Source: QHXM01 sp032160165
Lineage (GTDB): Bacteria; Acidobacteriota; Blastocatellia; Pyrinomonadales; Pyrinomonadaceae
Direction of reading: 5' to 3'
Assembly (NCBI GenBank): GCA_032160165.1
Contig: JAVHWA010000035.1
Span: 72,292-136,291 of the forward strand
Length of the DNA: 64,000 nt
Part shown: positions 32,919-42,209 of the stretch, in pieces
How the letters are laid out: each line of letters starts with the position of its first letter
How positions within the stretch are numbered: the first letter of the stretch is position 1
The notes under the pieces: generated by a model
Databases searched by the model: none
The model's input: only the letters and a program-made list of their open reading frames with translations
Told to the model about the DNA's origin: nothing
Made by a program: the position numbers and the translations under genes

Positions 32919-35735
32919 ATGTCAATCGCCTTAGGCACAAGTCTCGGTCGCTTCGAGATTCGCTCCCACATCGGCGCGGGCGGGATGGGCGAGGTCTATC
33001 TGGCGATGGATACGATGCTTGACCGCGAGGTCGCATTAAAGATCCTGCCACCCGAGATAGCGTCGGACCCACAGCGGATGCAGAGATTTATTCAGGAAGC
33101 GAAGACTGCTTCGGGACTGAACCATCCCAATATTTTGACGATCTTTGAAATCGGCGAGTCGGGCTCTACTCACTTTATCGCGACCGAGTACATCGATGGC
33201 CTAACCCTCCGGCAACACATGGCAGGAATGCGTGTGAAACTGTCAGAGGCCCTGGACATCGCCGCTCAGATCGCAGCGGCGCTAACAGCAGCGCACGCAG
33301 CCGGCATCGTTCACCGCGACGTCAAACCCGAGAACATCATGCTCCGCAAAGATGGCTATGCGAAGCTGCTCGACTTTGGATTGGCAAAGCCGACCGAACG
33401 ACAGGCCTCTGCGGTCGATACGGAAGCTGCGACCAAAATGCTGGTCAATACTTCACCTGGAATGGTGATGGGCACGGTCAGCTATATGTCTCCGGAACAA
33501 GCGAGAGGTTTTGTGCTCGATGCACGGACAGACATCTGGAGCTTGGGCTGCGTGCTCTACGAGATGGTCGCTGGACGAGTGCCGTTTGCCGGCGGGACTA
33601 CCAGTGATGTGATCGTCGCAGTGCTGGATCGCGAGCCTCCGCCATTGCCCGGTGGTGCGCACGGCACGCCGCTCGAGTTGCAAAGGATCCTTCGCAAATC
33701 GCTTCGCAAGGACAAGGAAGAGCGTTATCAAAGCGTCAAGGACCTGCTGGTGGACCTGCGCGCCCTGAAGCAGGAAGTGGACTTCGAGGCCAAGCTGGAG
33801 ACTTCGGTTCCGCCGGAGTCGAGGAGCCTGGCGGCCTTCAACACTATCACGGCGCAACATTCCCTCGAGAGCGAACGCGACCGGATGGCGCACACGAGTC
33901 ATGTCCCCACCACTCGCACGACGATGGGAGCCGATCGACCGCCAAGCCGTGTCAAACCGAACGAGACCCTTAAACAGATCGCGGTACTCGGCATCGTCAT
34001 CGCCTTCGCCGCCGGGGCGACGGCCCTGGTGTATTCTTACCTTCATGGGAAGGCCAAGCGCACTCCGTTTTCTTTTCAATCGATGAAGCTCAGCCGGCTG
34101 ACCGCCACGGGCAAGAGCAAGCTCGCAGCCATCTCTCCGGATGGGAAGATCGTCGCCTACGTCGTCAACGATGCAGGACTGCGCAGTCTGTGGGTAAGAC
34201 AGGTGGCGACCTCACGCAACTTGCAGATAGTCGAGCCTTCGGAAGTTGATTACTACGGTCTGACGGTTTCGCCTGACTCGAATCATGTTTATTACCTGAC
34301 GGGCAAGTTGAACGAGCCCTTGCGCGATCTTTACCAGGTATCCGTTCTCGGTGGAAACCCGAAGAAGATCATGTCGGACGTTGACAGCCCGATCAGCTTT
34401 TCACCCGACGGAAAACGGTTCGCATTTACTCGGGGAGAGCCGAAGACCGGCGACATGTCTTTGATCATCGCCAACGCCGACGGCACGGGAGAGAGACGAA
34501 TCGCGGCCCGCCGCGCGCCACAATTTTACGACGCGCCGGCCTGGTCACCGGACGGGACAATGATCGCATGCTCGGCTGGGGACGCGGTGGCCGGCAAATC
34601 GATGACAGTGGTAGCGGTGAATCCCGAGAACGGAACTGAGAAGCCGATGACTTCGGAGAAATGGCTGGGCGTTGCCAATGTGGCGTGGCTCTCCGATGGG
34701 AGCGGGATCGTAATGATCGCTGCCGACCAGGATTCAAGACTCTCACAGCTGTGGCACGTTGCATACCCGGGCGGTGAGGCGCGTCGACTAACGAACGACT
34801 TGAACAACTATGGCGGAGTGAGTTTCGCCGCACAGGCGGATGATCTGGTCACCGTGAGATACGATCAGAGCTCGAATATCTGGATAGCTCCAGGTAGCGT
34901 TGTCTCGCTCGCGCAAGCTTCTCGATCAGGCTTCGCAGTCGATGTCAGCAAAGCGAGGCAAATTACTTCGGGCGGCGTCCGGTACTATGGTGGATCCTGG
35001 ACGCCCGATGGCAGAATCGTTTATTCATCCGACGCCAGCGGAGCGCGCGATCTGTGGATAATGGATCAGGATGGCGGAAATCAGAAACAGCTGACGGCGG
35101 AAGCGGGAAGCAATTTTCAACCAGTGGTAACACCCGACGGCCGATTCATTGTCTTCATCTCTGACCGCAATGGTAACAAGCATAATATCTGGAGAATCGA
35201 CATCGATGGAAGCAATCCCAGGCAATTGACCGAAACAGATTTTAGTCGCAATCCCACGCTCACACCCGACGGCAAGTGGATCGTCTTCACGGCATTCGGA
35301 AGCAAGAGTCCGACGCTGTGGAAGGTTTCAGTGGAGGGCGGCAAGCCGATCCAGATAATTGATAATTTCTCTGTCGCGCCTGCAGTCTCGCCCGACGGCA
35401 CACAGATCGCTTGCTACTTTTGGGACGAGACGCCTGAATCCCAATTGGAGATTGCGATTGTCCCGTTCGAAGGCGGCGCCCCAACCAGGAGATTCAACCT
35501 TCCAGCTTCCATGGTTCGCTGGTCACCGGACGGTCGCGGCTTGATGTACATCGACAACCGAGCGGGAGTCTCGAACATTTGGCTTCAACCTATCGACGGC
35601 GGAAAGCCTGTCCAGCTCACTGATTTCAAGAACGATATGATCTTCGCCTTCGAATGGTCGCCCGACGGCAAGCAGCTTGCTCTCGCTCGCGGCATCAACA
35701 CGGGGGACGTGATTCTGTTTAGCGATCTGAAATGA
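32919..35735 (+). CDS. Membrane Ser/Thr protein kinase with PD40/TolB-like propeller
   Basis: A 938-residue kinase. The kinase domain (about 11-275) has GAGGMG, Lys41 in VALK, His132-Arg-Asp in HRDVKPEN, DFG and MSPEQ. TM is at about 351-370. The outer part (about 385-938) is built from WD40-like PD40 repeats with recurring S-P-D-G-K and T-P-D-G-R/K motifs, typical of a TolB-like beta propeller. Such propeller kinases are abundant in Acidobacteriota. Substrates and ligand are unknown. No clear ribosome-binding site precedes the ATG. Confidence 0.92.
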   Translation: MSIALGTSLGRFEIRSHIGAGGMGEVYLAMDTMLDREVALKILPPEIASDPQRMQRFIQEAKTASGLNHPNILTIFEIGESGSTHFIATEYIDGLTLRQHMAGMRVKLSEALDIAAQIAAALTAAHAAGIVHRDVKPENIMLRKDGYAKLLDFGLAKPTERQASAVDTEAATKMLVNTSPGMVMGTVSYMSPEQARGFVLDARTDIWSLGCVLYEMVAGRVPFAGGTTSDVIVAVLDREPPPLPGGAHGTPLELQRILRKSLRKDKEERYQSVKDLLVDLRALKQEVDFEAKLETSVPPESRSLAAFNTITAQHSLESERDRMAHTSHVPTTRTTMGADRPPSRVKPNETLKQIAVLGIVIAFAAGATALVYSYLHGKAKRTPFSFQSMKLSRLTATGKSKLAAISPDGKIVAYVVNDAGLRSLWVRQVATSRNLQIVEPSEVDYYGLTVSPDSNHVYYLTGKLNEPLRDLYQVSVLGGNPKKIMSDVDSPISFSPDGKRFAFTRGEPKTGDMSLIIANADGTGERRIAARRAPQFYDAPAWSPDGTMIACSAGDAVAGKSMTVVAVNPENGTEKPMTSEKWLGVANVAWLSDGSGIVMIAADQDSRLSQLWHVAYPGGEARRLTNDLNNYGGVSFAAQADDLVTVRYDQSSNIWIAPGSVVSLAQASRSGFAVDVSKARQITSGGVRYYGGSWTPDGRIVYSSDASGARDLWIMDQDGGNQKQLTAEAGSNFQPVVTPDGRFIVFISDRNGNKHNIWRIDIDGSNPRQLTETDFSRNPTLTPDGKWIVFTAFGSKSPTLWKVSVEGGKPIQIIDNFSVAPAVSPDGTQIACYFWDETPESQLEIAIVPFEGGAPTRRFNLPASMVRWSPDGRGLMYIDNRAGVSNIWLQPIDGGKPVQLTDFKNDMIFAFEWSPDGKQLALARGINTGDVILFSDLK

Positions 35736-35737
35736 AA

Positions 35738-35881
35738 TGTCCAAGGTCCAATGTCCAATGTCGGTTTCGAGTTTCGAGTTTAAGGTTTAACGCTCAAGGT
35801 TCGAGGTTCGAGGTTCGAGGATGCGTGCCAGTGTCCAACTTGAAACGTGGAACGCGAAACCCGAAACCCGAAACCCGAAAC
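35738..35881. repeat. Twenty heptamers in two in-register blocks
   Basis: From 35738 to 35821 there are twelve consecutive 7-nt words: TGTCCAA, GGTCCAA, TGTCCAA, TGTCGGT, TTCGAGT (x2), TTAAGGT, TTAACGC, TCAAGGT, TCGAGGT (x2), TCGAGGA. After a 4-nt gap there are eight more, ending in four (C/G)CGAAAC words (35826-35881). The words change but the 7-nt period does not. The block starts 2 nt after a kinase stop. Confidence 0.9.
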
Positions 35882-36011
35882 CGACCTCGGGCTCTTACAC
35901 GCCTCGCTTGAACCGCCCAGCAAATAACCCCGCCGCCCTACGTCTAGCCATTCGTCCTCATTAAAGATAAACTCATGTCGTTGGTTGAGTTTATCCGGTG
36001 GAGAACTGTGG

Positions 36012-38459
36012 ATGCCCGCGCCTGATACGGTTTTGCAAGGTCGCTATAGGATCGTTCGCCAACTGGGGCGAGGCGGCATGGGCGCGGTCTATGAAGCAGT
36101 CGACGAGCGGTTGAGCCGCACGGTCGCTCTCAAAGAGACTCTCGCTGAATCGGATGAATTGAAGCGCGCGTTCGAGCGCGAAGCCCGCCTCCTCGCCAAC
36201 CTGCGCCACCCTGTATTACCAAAGGTCATTGATCACTTCTCCGAGGACAGCGGGCAGTTCCTGGTGATGGAATTCATCCCCGGAAGCGACCTTGGCGAGT
36301 TGCTCGAACGACGTTCGACTCCCTTTTCCGCCGCCGAAGTTTTGCGCTGGGCCGACGACCTGTTGGATGCTCTCGAACATCTTCACACGAACGAACCTCC
36401 AATTATCCACCGGGACATTAAGCCTTCGAATCTTAAACTGACGGCCAAAGGAAAGATCATTCTTTTGGATTTTGGCCTGGCGAAGGGAGCCGCGGGTTCG
36501 ATGACACGCACGACCTCGGGCATGAGCGTCATCGGTTACACGTTGCACTATGCCGCGCTCGAGCAAATCCAGGGAGAACGAACCGGGCCGCGCAGCGATC
36601 TCTATTCTCTCGCGGCGACTCTCTACCAGCTTTTGACAGGACGCATGCCGATTGATGCGCTCAAACGCGCGGCGGACCTTTTGAACGACGACGAAGATCC
36701 TCTTCCGTCAATCACCAGCCTCAATCCAGGTGTCCCGGCAGTCTTCGCGTCAGTGTTGATGAAAGCGCTTTCGCTTAAGCCTGCACTTCGTCCCGCAACC
36801 GCCGCTGAAATGCGCGCATCGCTAAGCGAGATCACGCCAGTCTTGGCGCGGGCCACCCCGGTCGATGCGGATGAGATAACGCGGGTCAGTGGCACGCCGG
36901 GGACCCCCGGCCGACTCCCAGCGATCGCAATTGGCGGCGACAAGACGATGGTCCTGGATTCTTCGATCGGCGGCCCTCTAGTACCGAATGGATCGGGAAC
37001 TCTCGAGCACCTCCTGGATCCTGAGACAAGTCGAAGAAGGAAGATGTGGTTCATTATCGGCGGTGCCCTGCTCGCCTTGATTCTGATTGCGACCATAGTC
37101 TTACTTGCGCGCCGATCAGGCGATTCGACCGTCACGCCACCAACCTCGCCGACCGCCTTCGAGAACATACCCCTTCCGTTTCGCGACGCGGTGCCTTCGG
37201 TTGTTTCGCTGAGTATGCAGGACGCAGAAGGAAGGCCGTTGCGTCAGGTGAGCGGTTTCTTCTTCAAGACCGACGAGCTGGCCACATCGCTTAGTGCTAT
37301 CGAAGGCGCTACCCAGGGTCGCACCTCCTTCGTGGGACAAGGTGGTGCTCTTGAGATAACTGGAGTGACGGGTGTCGATCGAGAGCATGGACTGGTGACG
37401 CTGAAAGTAGCCCGCGCGAAAGCTCCGGCGCTAGCCATCGGCGGGAAGAAACAAACGACGATAGGCGAGAAGGTTGGGATCGTCGGCGCCGGCTTGAAAG
37501 CGGAACCAGCTTACGCGCCGGGCGCGATCGCAGGTTATCTCGACGACGAACGGATGGAGATCAGTCTTCAAGCTCCGCCAACCATTGTCGGAGGGCCATT
37601 GTTGAACGACCAAGGCGAAGTGATAGGCATCATCACCGATTCTCCCGGCGGGCGTGCCACGGCCGTCCCCGTAAATTATCTGGCGGACCTTATCAGGCGC
37701 AAGCAACAACCTATGACTCTCGCGCTCGCCGGCGCGAAAGACGTCTTATTTGACGGCCGTAATTCTGAGGGCTTTAAACCGGCGGGCATGGATAAAGAGG
37801 TGGAGAAGAAAATCATCGAAGCGGTTTCTCACTCCCATCGAGAGAAATCTGTTCCGCCTCCCGATGCGAGTCCTGAAGCCTCTCCCCAGGCGGGGGCGAC
37901 TCAGCCGCAGGGAGACCGTCCGTGGTATTTGCCGGAGGAAATGTCCAATGCCGTCATAACCAGCGTATCGAACGGTACGTTTACGGCCAGCGGTTCTCAG
38001 CAGACGGCTTATCTGATTGACACGCGGTCAGGCAACGCATCCGAAAACTTTGGGCCGAAGTACCTGGCGATCTTCTCCGGAGAGAATTACGTCGCAGACT
38101 TTCCTGTGCAAAACCTGTCCTTCATTCTCCAGAGCTACGATCTCAATCACGATGGGATCAACGAGCTCCTGCTCGGCTATTCATCGACGGCTTCGGGGGA
38201 GGTACAGAACGGAGCGAAGCTGGTGCAGATCGCTCAGGGGAAGATCAAGGTGCTGCGCGAGTTTGGAACGACCTTTCGTTCGAACTGTGCAGCCGAAGTC
38301 GCCAGCGAAAAAGGAATCGAAGCTTCTGTTATCTTCTCAGCGCCCGCAGCTGCGAACCAGTTTCCCGAGTTTCGCGTCGACAGCTACCGAGCCGGCTGCC
38401 CAGCCGAAGGTTCCCAGGTAGGGCCGTCGCAATGGAAGTACGTTTCCACCGGCAAGTGA
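36012..38459 (+). CDS. Membrane Ser/Thr kinase with trypsin-like pseudoprotease and FG-GAP-like domains
   Basis: An 815-residue kinase; ATG 36012 follows GGAGA at 7 nt, better than the TTG at 35985. Kinase domain about 10-275: GRGGMG, Lys41, His133-Arg-Asp, DFG, and an altered segment end (Y-A-A-L-E-Q for S/A-P-E). TM is about 344-367. Outside, residues about 380-570 follow the HtrA/trypsin-2 pattern (V-S-G-F-F-F, A-T-S-L-S, G-L-V-T-L-K-V, V-G-G-P-L-L, V-I-G-I-I-T), but the catalytic His, Asp and Ser positions are all replaced. A D-L-N-H-D-G-I-N-E calcium-type loop lies near the C-terminus. Confidence 0.85.
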   Translation: MPAPDTVLQGRYRIVRQLGRGGMGAVYEAVDERLSRTVALKETLAESDELKRAFEREARLLANLRHPVLPKVIDHFSEDSGQFLVMEFIPGSDLGELLERRSTPFSAAEVLRWADDLLDALEHLHTNEPPIIHRDIKPSNLKLTAKGKIILLDFGLAKGAAGSMTRTTSGMSVIGYTLHYAALEQIQGERTGPRSDLYSLAATLYQLLTGRMPIDALKRAADLLNDDEDPLPSITSLNPGVPAVFASVLMKALSLKPALRPATAAEMRASLSEITPVLARATPVDADEITRVSGTPGTPGRLPAIAIGGDKTMVLDSSIGGPLVPNGSGTLEHLLDPETSRRRKMWFIIGGALLALILIATIVLLARRSGDSTVTPPTSPTAFENIPLPFRDAVPSVVSLSMQDAEGRPLRQVSGFFFKTDELATSLSAIEGATQGRTSFVGQGGALEITGVTGVDREHGLVTLKVARAKAPALAIGGKKQTTIGEKVGIVGAGLKAEPAYAPGAIAGYLDDERMEISLQAPPTIVGGPLLNDQGEVIGIITDSPGGRATAVPVNYLADLIRRKQQPMTLALAGAKDVLFDGRNSEGFKPAGMDKEVEKKIIEAVSHSHREKSVPPPDASPEASPQAGATQPQGDRPWYLPEEMSNAVITSVSNGTFTASGSQQTAYLIDTRSGNASENFGPKYLAIFSGENYVADFPVQNLSFILQSYDLNHDGINELLLGYSSTASGEVQNGAKLVQIAQGKIKVLREFGTTFRSNCAAEVASEKGIEASVIFSAPAAANQFPEFRVDSYRAGCPAEGSQVGPSQWKYVSTGK

Positions 38460-38495
38460 ACGCTCAAGCGTCGGCCAACTCGTGCTCACAAAGAC

Positions 38496-38759
38496 TCACG
38501 TCAGGTAAGCATTACACTCATAACACCACGTAAACGACGACGACGATAACGGCAGCGATCGAATGATGGGATGATCGCTCTCGCGGGCGTGAGCTGTTGC
38601 GTGGCCTTTCGAAGACTCGCAGCAACCGACGTGCGAGCAGGTAAGGCAGACTCGAGTCGGGCCGGCTGCGCCACATTCCGCGCAAGCGGTCGACTCCACA
38701 TGTGGCTCTGGAGGCACGTTGGCAAGATGCGGACATTTGGCTTTGGGAATCGCGGCCAT
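38496..38759 (-). CDS. UBP-type zinc-finger protein
   Basis: An 87-residue protein that is entirely a ZnF_UBP domain. C-P-H-L, C-A-E-C-G, R-V-C-L-T-C, H-V-G-C-C-E-S-S, H-A-T-A-H, H-P and W-C-Y-E-C are in family order, giving a full zinc-binding set. In eukaryotes this domain binds ubiquitin C-termini; in bacteria its role is unknown. Its ATG overlaps the upstream HAD gene stop by one base (TAATG), so translation is coupled. Confidence 0.88.
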   Translation of the reverse strand: MAAIPKAKCPHLANVPPEPHVESTACAECGAAGPTRVCLTCSHVGCCESSKGHATAHARESDHPIIRSLPLSSSSFTWCYECNAYLT

Positions 38760-39475
38760 TAGCTCTTCTCCTCTGCTTCCGGAACGGGGGCCTCTTCCAG
38801 GTTACGGACTACCTCATCGAAATCCTCATAGTTGGGAATCACTCGACGCGCGCCCGTTTTCCGCAGTAGGTCAGCGTGCTCGCCGCTTCCTATCCCGAGA
38901 AACGCGAAGCCCAGATTTCGTGCAGTGCGAACGTCCCACACGCCATCGCCGATGCTGACTATCCGTTCAAAACTCGGTTGCTGGTAGTAGGCCAGTGCCT
39001 TCTGAAATGAGGCTTCGACAATCTTCTCTCTGGACAAGTTATCCTCGGCCGACGCAACCTTCATCGAGTCAACCCGAATGTTGGCCGTCATCAACTTGAG
39101 GGTTGCGGATGCGGCCCAGCATCCGGTGGCGATCCCCACCGCCCAACCAGGGCTCGCGTTCTGAAGCCTGTCTATCATCGAAGAGGCGCCGGGGATTTCT
39201 GCGAAGAGCCCCGGCTCTGCCGAGCGCTGCTGGTTCAGAAGAGCTTCGAACCTTTCTTTAAGAGCATTCATCTCTTCGTCCGTAGGCTGTCGTCCCCATC
39301 TTTGCTGAAAGATCTGAAGAGCGATGGCCGGGTCGGTTGTGTGCGGATATTTGGACCAATCCGTCTCGATGTCCGTGATGTCGTACACGTCCGCGAACGC
39401 CTGCACGAAGCATGCGCCGTCCACCAGATTCGTATTCGTCAGCGTGCCATCGATGTCAAAGATTGCCAGTTTCAT
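38759..39475 (-). CDS. HAD-superfamily hydrolase
   Basis: A 238-residue cytoplasmic phosphatase-like enzyme. HAD motifs: D-I-D-G-T-L (nucleophile and acid Asp, residues 7 and 9), Thr in A-T-G, a Lys in S-R-E-K, and I-G-D-G-V-W-D (motif IV). A helical cap lies between motifs I and II, as in phosphoglycolate-phosphatase-like proteins. ATG 39475 is chosen because the fold starts there. It is co-translated with the UBP zinc finger (TAATG). Confidence 0.87.
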   Translation of the reverse strand: MKLAIFDIDGTLTNTNLVDGACFVQAFADVYDITDIETDWSKYPHTTDPAIALQIFQQRWGRQPTDEEMNALKERFEALLNQQRSAEPGLFAEIPGASSMIDRLQNASPGWAVGIATGCWAASATLKLMTANIRVDSMKVASAEDNLSREKIVEASFQKALAYYQQPSFERIVSIGDGVWDVRTARNLGFAFLGIGSGEHADLLRKTGARRVIPNYEDFDEVVRNLEEAPVPEAEEKS

Positions 39476-39538
39476 ACAGGCAGTATACTTGATGGGGTTG
39501 CGAGATGAAGGGAACGGGAGACTGTCGCCAGCGGGTAA

Positions 39539-39565
39539 GCGAGGGAAGCGAGGGAAGCGAACAGA
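39539..39565. repeat. Three tandem nonamers
   Basis: GCGAGGGAA, GCGAGGGAA, GCGAACAGA in register between the HAD gene and the GGDEF-EAL gene. No inverted partner was seen. It is a weak member of the 9-nt-period family. Confidence 0.6.
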
Positions 39566-39614
39566 GAATGGAATACGCGGAAGTCCGTCACCGAAAATGC
39601 ATGGCCGGGGTCGA

Positions 39615-42209
39615 CTACATCGTGAAACCGTCAATCACAAGCTCGACTTCTTCGGCAAGGAACGGTATCGGGAGCTCGTACCTTTGTTGCAGCAATCGGC
39701 TGTTCAATAGCTCGCCGGCCGCTTCGGCATCCACCGGTCTGGAGAACAGGAACCCCTGGCCGCCTTCACACTTGAGAGCACGCAATTGTTCCACCTGCTC
39801 GATCGTCTCGATACCTTCGGCCACGACTTTGAGCCCAAGACTCTGCGCCAGAGTTGCGATGGTTCGCACAATCTCCCTGTTCTCATCCTTCTGAGACATC
39901 TGACTGACAAAGGACCGGTCAATCTTTAGGGTATCAATTGGCAAGCGATGCAAATAGCTCAGGCTTGAGTAGCCCGTCCCGAAATCGTCAATACTTAACT
40001 CGACGCCAAGTGCCTTTAATTGCCGGAGGGTCCCGGTAACAGCGTCCATTTGCTCCATCACTACGCTCTCAGTGATCTCCAGTTTGAGACTGTGGGCGTC
40101 AAGCCCAGTGTCTCGCAGAACTCGTGTAATCTGTTTTAGAAGATCAGGCTGCGTGAACTGCTTGGCGGAGAGATTCACGCTGATGAACAAAGGCGGATCT
40201 GCCGGAGCTTGCCGTTGCCACTCGCTCATCTGGCGGCACGCTTGCTGGAGTACCCATTGACCAATTGGGACGATCAGGCCAGTCTCCTCAGCGATAGGAA
40301 TGAAGTCCAACGGCGAGATGAGTCCACGCGCCGGATGCTGCCAGCGAACGAGCGCTTCAAAGCCAGTGATCTCGTGCGTCGCCAGCGAAACGATAGGTTG
40401 GTAATATACGCGCAGCTCGTTACGCTCAACGGCCCGGCGTAAGTCCGTTTCCAGGTGCATGAGCTTCATCGCGTGATCATGCATCCCCTTGTCAAAGATT
40501 TCATGCCGTGCCTTGCCCAGCAATTTGGCGCGGTACATCGCCGTATCAGCATCGCGCAAGATGTCCTCTGCGCGGTCGTAACCAGTAGTGCTCGGGGCAA
40601 TCCCGATGCTGGCGGTGGTGAAAATCTCCTGGGCTCCTAATTTGAAAGGCAACGACAATTCCAGCTGTATACGCTCGACGATCTCAATAGCCTCACTCCA
40701 GTCTTTTAAGTCCTCGAGGAGGATCGTAAACTCGTCTCCGCCGAGACGCGCAACGGTGTCGATCGAGCGAAGGCAGGTTTCCAACCTCCGCGCGATGCAG
40801 ACGAGAAGTTGATCGCCGACCAGATGCCCCAGACTGTCATTGATTACTTTGAAGCGGTCAAGGTCGAGGAAGAGCACCGCGAACGAGTGATCTTTGTTGC
40901 GCTTGGCGAGTTCGACGGCATGTTTAAGATGGTCCATGAACATTGCGCGGTTCGGAAGACCGGTCAATCCGTCGTGGAAAGCATCGTGAACTAATCGTTC
41001 CTCAGCTCGCTTACGTTCCGTGATGTCCTGAATCTGGAAGATGAGATGCGACGATTCTTTTTGAGGGGCCCTTACGAGGGAAAGGCTTGAGAGCACCCAC
41101 GCAATTTGCCCTCGTTTATGAAGATATCGTTGCTCCATTTGGCAGGTGGTGATTTCCTTCGCGACCAGCTTATCGATACCGACCAGGAGGGCCGCGAGAT
41201 CGTCCTCGTGAACAAAATCCTGAAGAGAGCCGGATAACAGTTCCTCTTCGGAGTAACCGAGGATCTCGGATAGCGAGCGATTGACCTGAAGCCAGCGTCC
41301 TTCCGGCGACACGAGCGCCATCCCGGCGGCCTGGTCAAAGGCACTCTGAAAATGCTCGAACGCACTGCGGTAGTGGTCTTCACTCTCCTCCAGGGCTTTC
41401 CTGATCCGCTCCTGCTCGGCAATGTGGTGCGAAAGCTCCGTGACATGGCGTTCGGCGGATTCAATGTTTTTGAGGTAGGTGAGATAGGTGACGTAGACCA
41501 CAGCGACAATTGGGATCGTTACCAAAACGGCATAAAAGCCTATTGCGCCCGTGAGCTTTGCGATAATGCCCGCAGCCGAGGCGCCCGCTACATATGTCAC
41601 CGAAGACCAGAGGTAATATTTCGACCAGGTCTCCCAGATTGGCTTATTGATCTTGCATGCCTGGCAAACGGCCGCAAGGATTGAGTTGGTGAAATACTGG
41701 ACCAGCGCCATGAGGCAGAGGGCAACGATGAAACTGGGGGAATAGCTGCCATGCACAAGATCGTCGATGCTACCAAAGCACAGGCGCAGGGTCGTGACTG
41801 TGAGAAACGTCGAGAACGCCAGCATCCCCGAGTTGAAAAGGACAGTGAGGGGCTTTTTACTGATGCGAAGAGTAGAGCAGGTGCCCTCAAGGGCGGCGAG
41901 TAGGATAGCCGCCTCTCCACCGTAGAGCAGCAGCGTAAGAAAGACCAGGGTATCGGCGACAGTGACTTGCCCGCTGATGCGCGGTATTTGAACTGCGATG
42001 CGGGAACCGACGGCCACCGTAAGGAAAGCCAGCAGAAGAAAGCGAAGATCGAGTCTATCGTAAGGAAGGTGGACAGCAGAGACAATACAGACGGGAACGC
42101 CTAAGCCGAATATCAGCCACATGAAAGGGTTGGCAAAACGTTGTCGGTCCGCACGTCCCATGGGAATCTCGATTACCTTTTCTTCTGGAGGAAAATCGTA
42201 TCGTAGCAA
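39615..42209 (-). CDS. Membrane PAS-GGDEF-EAL protein
   Basis: An 864-residue c-di-GMP enzyme. About seven or eight TM segments (28-250) form an N-terminal sensor, followed by a coiled-coil and a PAS domain (about 285-400). The GGDEF domain (about 410-570) has an intact GGDEF at 490-494, and the EAL domain (about 590-845) has E-A-L at 618-620 with D-D-F-G-T-G. Both activities could be real. The TTG start at 42209 overlaps the GNAT gene by 37 nt; an in-frame ATG at 42161 would avoid the overlap. A PilZ effector is encoded at 62202. Confidence 0.9.
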   Translation of the reverse strand: MLRYDFPPEEKVIEIPMGRADRQRFANPFMWLIFGLGVPVCIVSAVHLPYDRLDLRFLLLAFLTVAVGSRIAVQIPRISGQVTVADTLVFLTLLLYGGEAAILLAALEGTCSTLRISKKPLTVLFNSGMLAFSTFLTVTTLRLCFGSIDDLVHGSYSPSFIVALCLMALVQYFTNSILAAVCQACKINKPIWETWSKYYLWSSVTYVAGASAAGIIAKLTGAIGFYAVLVTIPIVAVVYVTYLTYLKNIESAERHVTELSHHIAEQERIRKALEESEDHYRSAFEHFQSAFDQAAGMALVSPEGRWLQVNRSLSEILGYSEEELLSGSLQDFVHEDDLAALLVGIDKLVAKEITTCQMEQRYLHKRGQIAWVLSSLSLVRAPQKESSHLIFQIQDITERKRAEERLVHDAFHDGLTGLPNRAMFMDHLKHAVELAKRNKDHSFAVLFLDLDRFKVINDSLGHLVGDQLLVCIARRLETCLRSIDTVARLGGDEFTILLEDLKDWSEAIEIVERIQLELSLPFKLGAQEIFTTASIGIAPSTTGYDRAEDILRDADTAMYRAKLLGKARHEIFDKGMHDHAMKLMHLETDLRRAVERNELRVYYQPIVSLATHEITGFEALVRWQHPARGLISPLDFIPIAEETGLIVPIGQWVLQQACRQMSEWQRQAPADPPLFISVNLSAKQFTQPDLLKQITRVLRDTGLDAHSLKLEITESVVMEQMDAVTGTLRQLKALGVELSIDDFGTGYSSLSYLHRLPIDTLKIDRSFVSQMSQKDENREIVRTIATLAQSLGLKVVAEGIETIEQVEQLRALKCEGGQGFLFSRPVDAEAAGELLNSRLLQQRYELPIPFLAEEVELVIDGFTM

